Positions 50,698 through 59,072 of a DNA stretch of 64,000 bases are shown piece by piece. The notes under the pieces were generated by a model. The model saw nothing but the letters and a program-made list of their open reading frames with translations. It had not been told where the DNA came from and did not search any database. A program made the position numbers and the translations under genes. The stretch spans positions 1 to 64,000 of the forward strand of contig NZ_KB907458.1 in assembly GCF_000382045.1 (NCBI RefSeq). Direction: 5' to 3'. Position 1 is the first letter of the stretch. Every line of letters starts with the position of its first letter. Origin of the DNA: Variovorax atrisoli 110B (lineage in GTDB: Bacteria; Pseudomonadota; Gammaproteobacteria; Burkholderiales; Burkholderiaceae_C).

Positions 50698-53613
50698 TTA
50701 CGTGACCTGCCAGCGGATGCTGAACAGGGTTTCGTTTTTGGTCTTTTCTTGCAGGCGGCGCTGGAGCGAGGCGATGAGTTCGTCGCGCTTGGCGATGATC
50801 TCGTCCTCGACGGTGAAGATTTCCTGCCGCAGGCGACGCTGCTTGCGTTCCAGTTCCGACAGCTCGCGCTGTATGCCGTCCTGCTCCTGCAAGGTGGCGG
50901 CCTTGCGCCCGTCGCGCTTCAACTGGGCGATGCGTGCCTTGGTCTTCTTCAGGGCTTCCTCGGCGGCCAGCAGCTTGTCGTCGGCCCAGCGCTCCAGCTT
51001 GTCGCGCTCCTCGTTGAACAGGCGCTGGTTGGCTTCCAGCACCTGCGCGATGGTGGCGGCGACCGCGCGCTGGCTGTTGGCGGCCAAGGCTTCCGGCGCA
51101 GAGGCGGAAAGCGCGGCAGGCTTGCCCGCCGACGCGATGCTCATCAGCTTTTCGCAGGTTTCCTGATCCAGCGGCTCGCCGTCGTCGGTTAGGCCGGAGA
51201 ACAGCAGCGCCTCGGTGGTCTCGTAGGCGGTGACTTCCAGCCGCGCCAGCGTGAGCCAGCCGGATTTGCCGCGCAGCTTCTCGACCACGGAAATGCGCGC
51301 GCCGTGCTTGCCGTAGTCCAGCTTCACGGTGGCGGCGGGTGTGGCTGCGGCAAGGCTGGCGTCGATGCTCCATTCGCCCAGCGGATGGCTCAGGCGGTAG
51401 GCGTGGGCCAGCATGTCTGGCTGGGCCGCGCCGCGAATGAGTTGGTACCGCCCCGGCGCGATGCCATCCGGCGGCGTGCTCAAGGAAAAGGCGTAGGACT
51501 GCTCGTCAAAGCGGGCGCGCTCGCTCAAGGCGTAGCGGGTAACGCCCCAGAACCAGCGCCCCAGCTTGTCCAGCCGCGCTTCGGCTTCGTCCAGCCGCAG
51601 CTTGAGACGGTCGTGAACATCCTCGTCGAAGTTCTCCAGCAACTGGGTCTGGGTTTCCTTGATCCGGTCGGCGATGACTTCTTCCAGTTCCGTTTGCAAC
51701 TGGTTGAAGGCGGCTTCGATCTGCTCCGGCTGGCGGCAGGTGTCGTAGATCTGGAGGATGCGCTTCTCGAAGTCGAGGCCGCCCTCGATGCGGCCCAGCA
51801 CTTCGTCGGACGCGCCAAACACGCCGGAGAACAGGTTGAACTTCTCGGTGAGCAGTTCCAGCACGCGCTGGTCGGCCTGGTTGCGGGTGTTGAGGAAGTT
51901 GATGACCACCACGTCGAAGCGTTGACCGTAGCGGTGGCAGCGGCCAATGCGCTGCTCGACGCGCTGTGGGTTCCACGGCAAGTCGTAGTTGATGATGAGC
52001 GCGCAGAACTGAAGGTTGACGCCCTCGGCGGCGGCTTCGGTGGCGATCATGATTTCCGCGCCGGTGCCGTCATCCTTGCGGAAGTGGTCGATCAGCGCGG
52101 TGCGCCTGTCCACCTGCGGCGAGCCGGTGACGCGATCCGTGCCCTTGAACTCCGTAAGCCACTGTTGATAGACGGCGGCGGATTCCTCGTGGGCGTTGGT
52201 GCCGGAGAACAGCACCAGCTTGCCCGCGTAGCCGTTGGCGGACAGGAAGCGATGCAGGTATTCCTGCGTGCGCTTGGATTCCGTGAAGATGATGGCTTTG
52301 CGCGGCGCGCGCAGTTCGGCCATCTTGCCGAAGCCCAGCGTGAGCGCCTTGAGCAACGCCTGCGCCTTGGTGTCGGTTTGCAGCGCCCGCGCGGCATCGA
52401 TGAAGGCAGTGAGTTCCTCGATCTCGGCGCTGATGGCGGCGCGGGCGGCGTTGGGGTTGGGCTTGCCGTCGTCTGCTGACGCGGGCACGAGGGCGTTGGA
52501 GGCTTCTTCGTCCTCGCTGGCTTCCTCTTCCAAATAGTCCTGCTCCAGATCGTCCTCGGCGATGAGCTGCTCGACCAGTTCCGTGCCGTCGTCTTCCGTC
52601 GCGCCCGCCGCCAGCAGGTTTTGCAGGCGTTCGCGGATGGTGACGAGCGTGGCCGCAACCGCGTGCGAGCTGGAGGCCAGCAACTTGCGCAGGATGAGCG
52701 CCGTGAGATGGCGCTGCTGCTTGGGCAGAGCGTAGGAATCTTCCTTTTGCAGGAAGGCCGAGATGCGCTCGTAAAGCGCCTGCTCGTCGTCAGTGGGGTT
52801 GAAGGGCTGGGTCAGTGCCTTACGTTCGGTGTACTTGATGTATTCCAGCACGTCGCGCCGCAAGGTGCGCTTGGCAAAGCTGCCAATGCGCTCGCGAAGT
52901 TCGTCCTTGCCGGTGTCGCTGTTCATGAACTGCTTGCGGAAGGCTGTCTCGTCGCCGAACAGGTGCTCGTCGATCAATGTGGACAGGCCATACAACTCGA
53001 TTAGCGAGTTCTGGAGCGGAGTGGCGGTGAGCAGCAGCTTCTTACGGCCTTCCAGCGCGCGCTTGAGCGCCTGCCCAGTGCGGTTGCTGGCTCGGTGCGC
53101 GTTACGAAGCTTGTGGGCCTCGTCGATGACGACCACATCCCACGACACAGCGCGCAGTTCCGCCTCCAGCTTGGCGGCAAACTGGTAGGACATGATCACG
53201 ACCGACTTGCCGACAAGCCCCTGCAAGGAGGCAAGGATGTCGCCTGCGGATTTCTTGCGCAGGGAGACGGCATCCACCACGGTGCTGGGCACGGCGAACT
53301 TGTCGTGCAGCTCCTGCGCCCATTGCTTGCGCAGGCTGGCCGGGCAGATCACCAGCAGGCGGCGGCGGCGCTCGGCCCAGTGCTGACAGACCACCAGCGA
53401 GGCTTCGATGGTCTTGCCGAGGCCCACTTCGTCGGCCAGCAACACGCCTTCCTGCAAGGGGTTGCGCAGGGCAAACAGCGCCGCCTCGATCTGGTGGGGG
53501 TTCAGATCAACGCTGGCATCGAACAGCGACTGCGACAGGCGATCTACGCCGTCGGCGGCGTGCCGACGCGTCAACTCGTGGGCGTAGTACTTGGCGTGGT
53601 AGGCGGAGATCAA
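50698..53613 (-). CDS. SNF2-family helicase of the restriction locus
   Basis: A 971-residue translocase. LNPHQIEAALFAL, Walker A LLADEVGLGKTIEASLV (about 60-75), DEAH box VVIDEAHKLRN, TATPLQNSLIELYGL, and the C-terminal helicase lobe (IIFTESKRTQEYLHRF, EAAAEGVNLQF, QRIGRCHRYGQ). A long coiled coil makes up the last 150 residues. I chose a TTG start at 53613 (LISAYHAKYYAHEL) because GGAGG lies eight bases upstream and it overlaps the HTH gene stop. An upstream ATG (53682) would lie inside that gene. It resembles HepA/DrmD-type helicases of defence loci. Confidence 0.88.
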   Translation of the reverse strand: MISAYHAKYYAHELTRRHAADGVDRLSQSLFDASVDLNPHQIEAALFALRNPLQEGVLLADEVGLGKTIEASLVVCQHWAERRRRLLVICPASLRKQWAQELHDKFAVPSTVVDAVSLRKKSAGDILASLQGLVGKSVVIMSYQFAAKLEAELRAVSWDVVVIDEAHKLRNAHRASNRTGQALKRALEGRKKLLLTATPLQNSLIELYGLSTLIDEHLFGDETAFRKQFMNSDTGKDELRERIGSFAKRTLRRDVLEYIKYTERKALTQPFNPTDDEQALYERISAFLQKEDSYALPKQQRHLTALILRKLLASSSHAVAATLVTIRERLQNLLAAGATEDDGTELVEQLIAEDDLEQDYLEEEASEDEEASNALVPASADDGKPNPNAARAAISAEIEELTAFIDAARALQTDTKAQALLKALTLGFGKMAELRAPRKAIIFTESKRTQEYLHRFLSANGYAGKLVLFSGTNAHEESAAVYQQWLTEFKGTDRVTGSPQVDRRTALIDHFRKDDGTGAEIMIATEAAAEGVNLQFCALIINYDLPWNPQRVEQRIGRCHRYGQRFDVVVINFLNTRNQADQRVLELLTEKFNLFSGVFGASDEVLGRIEGGLDFEKRILQIYDTCRQPEQIEAAFNQLQTELEEVIADRIKETQTQLLENFDEDVHDRLKLRLDEAEARLDKLGRWFWGVTRYALSERARFDEQSYAFSLSTPPDGIAPGRYQLIRGAAQPDMLAHAYRLSHPLGEWSIDASLAAATPAATVKLDYGKHGARISVVEKLRGKSGWLTLARLEVTAYETTEALLFSGLTDDGEPLDQETCEKLMSIASAGKPAALSASAPEALAANSQRAVAATIAQVLEANQRLFNEERDKLERWADDKLLAAEEALKKTKARIAQLKRDGRKAATLQEQDGIQRELSELERKQRRLRQEIFTVEDEIIAKRDELIASLQRRLQEKTKNETLFSIRWQVT

Positions 53614-53813
53614 TCCGATGCCTCCGCCTTTTCCGACTGGGCTGCGATCCAGCTGTCGATGTCCGCCGTCCGGAAACGCCACGTCCCACCGACCTTGAAG
53701 GCCGGAATTTTCTTGGCGGCCGCAAGGCGGTAGATCGTCCGTTCCGTGACCTTCAGGTACTCGGCGACTTCCTTGATAGTGAGGATTTCGCCTTCGCTAC
53801 TGTTGATGGTCAT
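53610..53813 (-). CDS. Excisionase-family HTH protein
   Basis: A 67-residue DNA-binding protein with ILTIKEVAEYLKVTERTIYRLAAAKKIPAFKVGGTWRFRTADIDSWI, the MerR-like excisionase (helix-turn-helix 17) fold. The start MTINSSEGEI (53811-53813) was chosen over an open extension of the frame. Its TGA overlaps the TTG start of the SNF2 helicase, so it belongs to the restriction operon and probably regulates it rather than excising the island. Confidence 0.85.
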   Translation of the reverse strand: MTINSSEGEILTIKEVAEYLKVTERTIYRLAAAKKIPAFKVGGTWRFRTADIDSWIAAQSEKAEASD

Positions 53814-53923
53814 GGACTGGTCGATCTGCGGAAAAATTCGACAGGATAGTGCAGAATTTTCAAAGCAAAGACGACAAGTGCCCCTCCTGCCTAGATTTGT
53901 CAGGGAGATGTAGCTCAGTCGAC

Positions 53924-54040
53924 GTTCGCCTTGGTGTTCTCGCGCGGCACGAAACAGGTCGCTTTTTTTCCAAGTCAACGTGCTCCCAGCGCGCCTGGAG
54001 CAACTCACCAATCCGGCTGGCGATCCCTAGTGTCGTGAGT
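53924..54040 (-). pseudogene. Tyrosine recombinase fragment
   Basis: The minus strand reads LGIASRIGELLQARWEHVDLEKK and, after one frameshift at an A7 run, FVPRENTKANVD. This is the region around the first catalytic arginine (RIGELLxARWxxVDL...TK) of phage-type integrases. Nothing else of the gene remains. It is distinct from the intact integrase downstream. Confidence 0.6.
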
Positions 54041-54159
54041 TGAAGCTGTAGATGGACCCGTTTTTCGCTCGCGCGGACGCGCTCGTGATCGTGGCAATTC
54101 GATCAGCGTTTGACCGGCGCAGAAGTTGTCAGCGAGACGATCTCGTCGCCTCACGACAC
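54030..54159. repeat. 10-bp terminal inverted repeat around 130 bp
   Basis: GTGTCGTGAG (54030-54039) and CTCACGACAC (54150-54159) are perfect inverted copies bounding 130 bp. They may be ends of a miniature or degraded transposon, or chance. The left copy lies inside the integrase fragment. Confidence 0.3.
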
Positions 54160-54208
54160 AATGACGGCGCTGCCCGCAGCGCGATGCGGCATCTCGGCGC
54201 TAGGGCCT

Positions 54209-54665
54209 TCACTGCGCGTAGCCGTGGTGTGCGAGCTTCTCGATGTTGTGCACCAGGGCGCACAGGTTCCACTGCCCATCGACCTTGGCCTGCCCGCGCA
54301 GCGTGAAGCGGTTGAGCTGCTTGTTGTGGCGCAGGTTGGCGAACACCGGCTCGACCGTCGCGAAGCGTCGTCCATACAGTGCCCGGCCTTCGGCGCTGTC
54401 GATGCGCTGCTTCATCCGTTCGGTGTGCAGGCTCTTGCCCGGCAGCTTGCCGATGAAGAACGCCACCTGTCGCGTCTTTGTCTTGGCCGGCGTGCGCAAG
54501 CATTGGTCGCGCAGCACGCAGGGTACGCAGGCCTTCTCGCTGCCGCGGAATTTGATGGCGATGTAGCCACCGATCTTGCACTCGCGCCCATTGGCGTACA
54601 GCGCCTGCCCGGCCGGGCAGGCGCAGGCGTGAGTGCTACGGTCGAACGTGAAGTCCTGCGGCCCC
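54209..54665 (-). pseudogene. IS1182-family transposase, C-terminal remnant
   Basis: The minus-strand frame reads FTFDRSTHACACPAGQALYANG, ECKIGGYIAIKFRG, ACVPCVLRDQCLRTP, then FATVEPVFANLRHNKQLNRF and QWNLCALVHNIEKLAHHG. These are the Cys-rich insertion and the DDE C-terminus of IS1182/IS5-like transposases, with the catalytic Glu in ATVEPVF. The first two thirds, including the other acidic residues, are missing, and a TAG precedes the fragment. Confidence 0.75.
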
Positions 54666-54881
54666 TACAGTGAGCCGGTCTTCCATGAGACGGCGGCACG
54701 ACATGGGCCTGATTCAACCCCTTGCCAGTCCCATGCGGTGCTCTCTGGCGTAGTGTCCTGTGCTCTGCGGCAGGGCTGACTGGCAACACTGCAGATTCTG
54801 GCAATAGTCTGGCAACGGCCGAGATAAAGAAAAAGGCACCTAGAGCAATCTGCGCTAAGTGCTTGATTTATATTGGTATTT

Positions 54882-54936
54882 TGGTGGGACCTGAGTGACT
54901 CGAACACTAGACCTACGGATTAAGAGTCCGCTGTCC
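54882..54936 (-). other. 3' half of tRNA-Lys(CUU) overlapping the integrase stop
   Basis: Read on the minus strand: anticodon arm CGGA-CTCTTAA-TCCG (anticodon CUU), variable loop, T-arm TAGTG-TTCGAGT-CACTC with one mismatch, acceptor AGGTCCC, then ACCA. Homology begins at the anticodon stem and there is no D-arm, as in a displaced attachment site. The last codons of the integrase (RTLNP, stop TAG) are encoded by the anticodon arm. Confidence 0.7.
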
Positions 54937-56190
54937 GGCTGCTGCCTGGATGTAGATAGCCCAGTCTTCCATCAGCTGCCTGCGCTTCTCTACCATGTCG
55001 CTGCGAGCATAGGCGCGGACCGTCTGGTCGCCGACCAAGTGCGCCAGTGCAAACTCAAGCATTTCGGCGGGGTATTGCGTGTTGTCCATACCCCAGGTCC
55101 GAAACGTCGCGCGAAAGCCGTGCATGGTGTACGGCTGTTCGAGGCGGCGCAGTAACTGCGTGAACACCATGTCGCTGTACGTCTTGCGGCGGGGGGAGGG
55201 GAACACCAAGTCGTTGGCGTCGGTACCGTGTACTGCGGCGCTGCTTTTTCTTTCTGCTTCTCGCTCGGCCTGCAAGGTGCGCGCAGCTCGCAGCACTTCG
55301 GTGGCCCGGTTCGACAACGGCACGCGATGCTCGCGCCCGGCCTTCATGCGCTCAGCGGGGATCGTCCAGTTGCGCAGCGACTCATCAAACTCCGACCAGC
55401 GGGCACCGCGGATCTCGCCCGAGCGGGTGGCCGTGAGCACGCCGAACTCGAATGCCAGTTGCACCGTAGCGGTGGCCGTGCTGGCGTGCACCTGGGCTAG
55501 CAGCTCGCCGACTTGAGGATGAGGGCAGGACGGGTGGTGCTCGACCTTGCGCGCCTTCTCGTTGGCACCCAGCGCGATCCTGACCTGCTCCCAAAATTCA
55601 CTGTCCACCCCATGGCAATAATCTTTTGCGGCCCCGTAATTGATCACCTTGCGAATTCGCTGCAAAAGACGATCAGCCGTCTCCGCTTTTTCCTTCCAAA
55701 TCGGTTTCAAGGCCTTCAGAATTTCGTGCTTGCCGATCTCACGAATAGGAAGTTTTCCGAAATGCGGGAAAGCGTAGGTGGTCAGTGTATTGATCCACTG
55801 CGCCTTGTGCTTGGCATTTTTCCAATCATCGGCATGTTCCTTGTGGTATTCCTCGGCGCATGCCTTGAACGTCACGCTCGCCTGCGCCAGTTGAATTGCA
55901 GTGGTTTTGAGTTCGATTTTCTTTTGCTCGCGGTGCTCGATGGGGTCAATACCTTCGGCGATCTGAATTCGGTGTTCTTGAGCGCGTTCGCGGGCGCGTG
56001 CCAAGCTCACGTCAGCCAAGGAGCCTAGCCCCATATCACGGGTGCGGCCCAGGAAGGTGTAGCGCAAGATCCAGGCTTGGCTGCCACCCGGGGCCACCCG
56101 GAGGTACAGGCCCCGGCCGTCGAGGTGGTAGCCGGGCTTTTTTGCTTTGGTTCGGATGCTGGTAATGGTTAAAAGGTTGTGGCGGGTCAT
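54913..56190 (-). CDS. Tyrosine integrase of the island (P4-like)
   Basis: A 425-residue site-specific recombinase. The N-terminal DUF4102-type arm-binding domain (KAKKPGYHLDGRGLYLRVAPGGSQAW as conserved blocks) is followed by the core-binding domain. The catalytic domain has R in LTATRSGEIRGARW, HxxR in MHGFRATFRTWG, H in ALAHLVGD, and the nucleophile Tyr in VRAYARSD. The start MTRHNLLTITS (56188-56190) replaces a longer open frame. The start codon lies 240 bp from attR and reads inward, as expected for a tRNA-proximal island integrase. The C-terminus runs into a tRNA-Lys fragment. Confidence 0.93.
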   Translation of the reverse strand: MTRHNLLTITSIRTKAKKPGYHLDGRGLYLRVAPGGSQAWILRYTFLGRTRDMGLGSLADVSLARARERAQEHRIQIAEGIDPIEHREQKKIELKTTAIQLAQASVTFKACAEEYHKEHADDWKNAKHKAQWINTLTTYAFPHFGKLPIREIGKHEILKALKPIWKEKAETADRLLQRIRKVINYGAAKDYCHGVDSEFWEQVRIALGANEKARKVEHHPSCPHPQVGELLAQVHASTATATVQLAFEFGVLTATRSGEIRGARWSEFDESLRNWTIPAERMKAGREHRVPLSNRATEVLRAARTLQAEREAERKSSAAVHGTDANDLVFPSPRRKTYSDMVFTQLLRRLEQPYTMHGFRATFRTWGMDNTQYPAEMLEFALAHLVGDQTVRAYARSDMVEKRRQLMEDWAIYIQAAAGQRTLNP

Positions 56191-56400
56191 GTTTTGGGCG
56201 TAGCTGCGCCTTGTTGGGCGGGTGCCCTTTGCGGCACTATTTGGTAGACCAATTTTACCAAGTAAAGCCCTAAAAACCTGCCTATGTTTTTGCCCATTAT
56301 TTAAGCTGGACGCCAAAAAACCTGGTTGGGCGTTATTGGAGGCTGGGTTTTTCGTAAGTGCTTGCAGCCAAAGGTTTTTTTGTACTTTGCTGGTTGCTAT

Positions 56401-56412
56401 TGGGCGGCAATG
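56401..56412 (+). repeat. Candidate arm-type repeat, right end
   Basis: TGGGCGGCAATG, identical to 26283-26294, lies 18 bp inside attR. The 56191-56400 stretch between the integrase and this site is T-rich and shows no gene. Confidence 0.4.
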
Positions 56413-56429
56413 TTTTTATAATTGGCGGC

Positions 56430-56443
56430 CACACTCTCCGCCA
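56430..56443 (+). repeat. attR: right copy of 14-bp core
   Basis: CACACTCTCCGCCA identical to the tRNA-Ser 3' end at 26147-26160. After it the sequence AGAATCAATC and a terminator follow, which looks like the original downstream context of the tRNA gene. Confidence 0.85.
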
Positions 56444-56467
56444 GAATCAATCTCTGGCAGTTTTTGA

Positions 56468-56500
56468 AAGTCCCGCGCAGCCTCTGCGACGGGACTTTTT
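56468..56500 (+). terminator. Displaced native terminator of tRNA-Ser
   Basis: AAGTCCCG/CGGGACTT (56468-56475, 56490-56497) with an inner CGCAG/CTGCG stem and a T-run. It begins 25 bp after attR, where a tRNA terminator would be in the uninterrupted chromosome. Confidence 0.75.
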
Positions 56501-56605
56501 CTTTGATCCGTCCCTGCTTGCCGAGAGGGCTGCAGCGGATCCGCTGATGACGTCTTCCGGCAGCTGCTGCGCCTGAAACCATCGGCGATTGCTGTCGCCA
56601 GCGAT

Positions 56606-56845
56606 TCAGCGTCCATGGCCTCCGCTGCGGCAGGTCGCTCTTCGGAGAAAAAAGCGGCGGTTGCATGTGCTCATGACAATGCGGACGCCCTCGGTGGTCG
56701 GCTTCGACGCAGCTGCATCGGTGCAGGCGTCGTAGTTCCTGCGCGCCGCAGGAGACAGTTGCTCGAAGCGCGTCTGAGCACGAGCGGTCATGGCGGCCAA
56801 CAGAACTACGAGAAGACTGGCGCCGGTTTCAACTTCTTTTTTCAC
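56606..56845 (-). CDS. Small putative exported protein
   Basis: A 79-residue frame starting MKKEVETGASLLVVLLAAMTARAQ, a plausible Sec signal peptide. FEQLSPAARRNYDACTDAAASKP and STCNRRFF follow, with two cysteines that could pair. No family is recognised. The C-terminus is basic and may be out of register. Support is only the signal peptide and an open frame. Confidence 0.4.
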   Translation of the reverse strand: MKKEVETGASLLVVLLAAMTARAQTRFEQLSPAARRNYDACTDAAASKPTTEGVRIVMSTCNRRFFLRRATCRSGGHGR

Positions 56846-57145
56846 GTTCCGATGGTAGTTGCCGGTGCTCCTGGCTTGCCTTGATGGAAGCCCATGCGCT
56901 GGCCAGCCGGCGTGTTCTCACCCGGCCTCGCCGCAGCCAACCCGGGTGCCTCTTCGCCTCGCCTGAACAGCGGCCCATCGGCACTGCCGTCGCCCTGCCG
57001 CCACACCCCTCACCACCGATTCCCGTAGGTAGCAGTCGGGCTTTGTAATCTAGTGTTTTTATTTGCAACGGATGTTATATTTTCCCAGAAACATTCTCAT
57101 AACACTTAGGGCTTCAGTACAGGACTGACGGGCGTCTTCCTGTGG
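56846..57145. other. Gene-free region before the GTPase/roadblock operon
   Basis: No convincing gene. The right part (57040-57100) is AT-rich, with TTGCAA at 57063 and TATATT at 57076, spaced too closely for one standard promoter. It probably contains the operon promoter and a leader. Confidence 0.4.
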
Positions 57146-58027
57146 ATGCCCATCATGGGGAGCTCTGGAATTGCAGTTCAAGCCGCAAGAAAGCCCCAAT
57201 CTGGTGCGACTGGCCTCGGGCGTCGCTTGGCCGATCCGGAGCCGCCTGTGAACACGCCGGCCGCTGCCCCTCGCGCCCGTCGCCCGTTGCTGAGCTTCAG
57301 CGTGGAGGGCCTGCCGGCCCGCGACGAGTTGCTCTTCAAGTCCCTTGTCCGGCTGCTTGACCATCGCACCCACCAGCACTGGGACTGGCAGGTCCAGGAC
57401 GCTGATCTGCGCGTGGTGGGCGACAAACTTTCAGCGCCACCCGAGCAGGATCCGGCGGAGCGTCCGGTGCCGCTGCTGACGATCGGCGACACGCCGCCGC
57501 CGCACGGTCCTTTCCTGCGCCTGCCGCTGCATGCCGATGCGCTCGAGGCGATGCTCAACCGCCTCGGTGCGATGCTGGTCCACGCCCGTGAACTGGGGCT
57601 GGCCGCGGCCTCCCGCAGCCGCAGCGAGCAGGTCGCGCGAGGCGAGGAATACCGCCTGCTGCGCTGGCCCTCGTCCACGCTGCTCGACACGAGCATGCGC
57701 ATGAAGCTCGCGACGCTGCTCGCGACCCGTCCGGCAACGCCGCAGGCCTTGCAGCAACGCTCGGGCGCCAGCGCGCGCGAGTGCGCGGACTTCATCTCGA
57801 TGCTGGAACGCGCAGGCTTCGTCGCCAGCAGCAGCGGCAGTGGCGCCACCGGCTTCGCCAACAGCCGAGCACCCGAATCGATCTGGCCCGATTCGCACAT
57901 CTCCTCCGGCAGCGAGGCGCATCACCCCGCTGCCGCCGGTCCGGCGGCCCGCGCCAATGTGGAGCCGGGCCTGCTCGCCCGCATCCGCAACCGGCTCGGC
58001 TTGCTGGCTTCCGGACCGAGGGCCTGA
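57146..58027 (+). CDS. Unknown protein heading the GTPase/roadblock operon
   Basis: A 293-residue soluble protein. An N-terminal disordered part is followed by LLSFSVEGLPARDELLFKSLVRLLDHRTHQHWDWQV (about residues 48-85). An apparent winged-helix segment lies at about 190-235 (LATRPATPQALQQRSGASARECADFISMLERAGFV). A Ser/Gly/Ala-rich tail ends in LLARIRNRLGLL. It ends 5 bp before the GTPase start. The winged helix suggests DNA or protein binding; DUF742-like partners in actinobacterial conservons also combine a winged helix with a GTPase, but homology is not shown. Confidence 0.65.
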   Translation: MPIMGSSGIAVQAARKPQSGATGLGRRLADPEPPVNTPAAAPRARRPLLSFSVEGLPARDELLFKSLVRLLDHRTHQHWDWQVQDADLRVVGDKLSAPPEQDPAERPVPLLTIGDTPPPHGPFLRLPLHADALEAMLNRLGAMLVHARELGLAAASRSRSEQVARGEEYRLLRWPSSTLLDTSMRMKLATLLATRPATPQALQQRSGASARECADFISMLERAGFVASSSGSGATGFANSRAPESIWPDSHISSGSEAHHPAAAGPAARANVEPGLLARIRNRLGLLASGPRA

Positions 58028-58032
58028 AGAGC

Positions 58033-58551
58033 GTGGAACACAAGATTCTTTTTACCGGCACCATGGGTGCGGGCAAGACCACCGCCATCGCCGCAGTGAG
58101 CGAGATTCCCCCGGTGCGCACCGAGGTGCGCAACAGCGACACCTCCGTCGCCAAGGCCACCACCACGGTCGGCCTGGATTACGGCGAACTCACGCTCGAC
58201 AACGGCGAGAAGCTGCGCCTGTACGGCACGCCGGGGCAGATGCGCTTCGACTTCATGTGGCGCATCCTCGCGCGCGGCGCGCTGGGCCTCGTGATCCTGG
58301 TCGACAACAGCCGCCCCGATCCGCTGGCCGACCTGGAGGTGTACCTCGACGGTTTCGCCGAGCTGATCGAGAGCACGGCCTGCGTGGTCGCGGTCGGCCG
58401 CATGGAAGCGCACCCAGAGCCCGGCCTCGAAGCCTATGCCCAGCGCATGCAGGACAAGGGCGTGCTGTGCCCCGTGCTGCCCGCCAACGTGACCGATCCG
58501 CAGCAGGTGGTGCAGCTGCTGGAACTGCTGCTGATCCAGCTCGAGGCCTGA
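58033..58551 (+). CDS. MglA-like small GTPase
   Basis: A 172-residue Ras-like GTPase. P-loop FTGTMGAGKTTAIAAV at the N-terminus, switch I with TTTVGLDYGEL, and G3 motif LYGTPGQMRFDFMW (TPGQ as in MglA). The usual NKxD (G4) motif is replaced by VVAVGRMEAH, so guanine specificity may be relaxed. GTG start at 58033. The roadblock proteins encoded next are the family's usual GTPase-activating or scaffolding partners; such modules set polarity or motility, or signal in conservons. Confidence 0.88.
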   Translation: MEHKILFTGTMGAGKTTAIAAVSEIPPVRTEVRNSDTSVAKATTTVGLDYGELTLDNGEKLRLYGTPGQMRFDFMWRILARGALGLVILVDNSRPDPLADLEVYLDGFAELIESTACVVAVGRMEAHPEPGLEAYAQRMQDKGVLCPVLPANVTDPQQVVQLLELLLIQLEA

Positions 58552-58604
58552 GGGCCGGACGGCTTCCCCTTTCTTTTTCACCGCAACGCCGGACCCCCAA
58601 TCAC

Positions 58605-58988
58605 ATGAACATCGCACCCCGCATCAAGGACGCCGCCGAGACCGTCGTCGACACGCTCATGCGCGAGATCAAGGGCGTGAAGGCCGTGGTGATCGCGACC
58701 GAGGACGGCCTCGAGCTCGCTGCGCGGGCGCAGAACACCGCCCAGGTCGCGCGCATGTCGGCGATCGCGAGTTCGCTCGCGGCGCTCGGCGCGGTGGCGG
58801 GCGAGGAAAGCGGCCTCGGGCAATGCGAGAACGTCGCCATCGAAACCGCACTGGGCCACATCCTGATGCTGCAGGCCCGCCACCAGGAAGCCGGGCTGAT
58901 CGTGAGCGTGGTCACTGGCAAGGACGCGGTCATCGGCCAGGCCCTGTACTTCTCCAAGCAGGCGACGCTGGCGCTGCAGCGGGCCTGA
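58605..58988 (+). CDS. Roadblock/LC7-domain protein 1
   Basis: A 127-residue protein filling one roadblock fold: VVDTLMREIKGVKAVVIATEDGLELAAR, ARMSAIASSLAALGAVAGEESGLGQCENVAIE and GHILMLQARHQEAGLIVSVVT. It is likely a dimer binding the GTPase encoded just upstream (MglB-like role). ATG at 58605. Confidence 0.88.
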   Translation: MNIAPRIKDAAETVVDTLMREIKGVKAVVIATEDGLELAARAQNTAQVARMSAIASSLAALGAVAGEESGLGQCENVAIETALGHILMLQARHQEAGLIVSVVTGKDAVIGQALYFSKQATLALQRA

Positions 58989-59072
58989 AGGCTTTCACCA
59001 GCGGCTGCCGCTCATCATTCGCCCGGGCGGCGGCCGATCATCAGGGCGATGGAATACCTACGAAAGACTCCG

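Larger units (their letters stand above)
26161..56443. mobile_element. 30-kb genomic island in tRNA-Ser(UGA)
   Basis: The element is bounded by the 14-bp tRNA-derived direct repeat. It carries a tyrosine integrase close to the right end, whose start codon faces the att site. Cargo is accessory: regulators, a putative protease, a PHP-SMC ATPase, a helicase, a Type III-like restriction locus and several IS or integrase scraps. Stretches such as 30.0-32.1 kb and 48.1-49.3 kb are visibly lower in GC than the chromosome. The native continuation of tRNA-Ser, including its terminator, is found after 56443. No conjugation genes are seen, so it is not self-transmissible on this evidence. Confidence 0.85.

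Noticed and set aside
42673..53813. Calling the restriction locus DISARM or BREX
   Set aside because: No DUF1998 (DrmB), DrmA, PglZ or BrxC protein is encoded; the Mod/Res pair is Type III-like.
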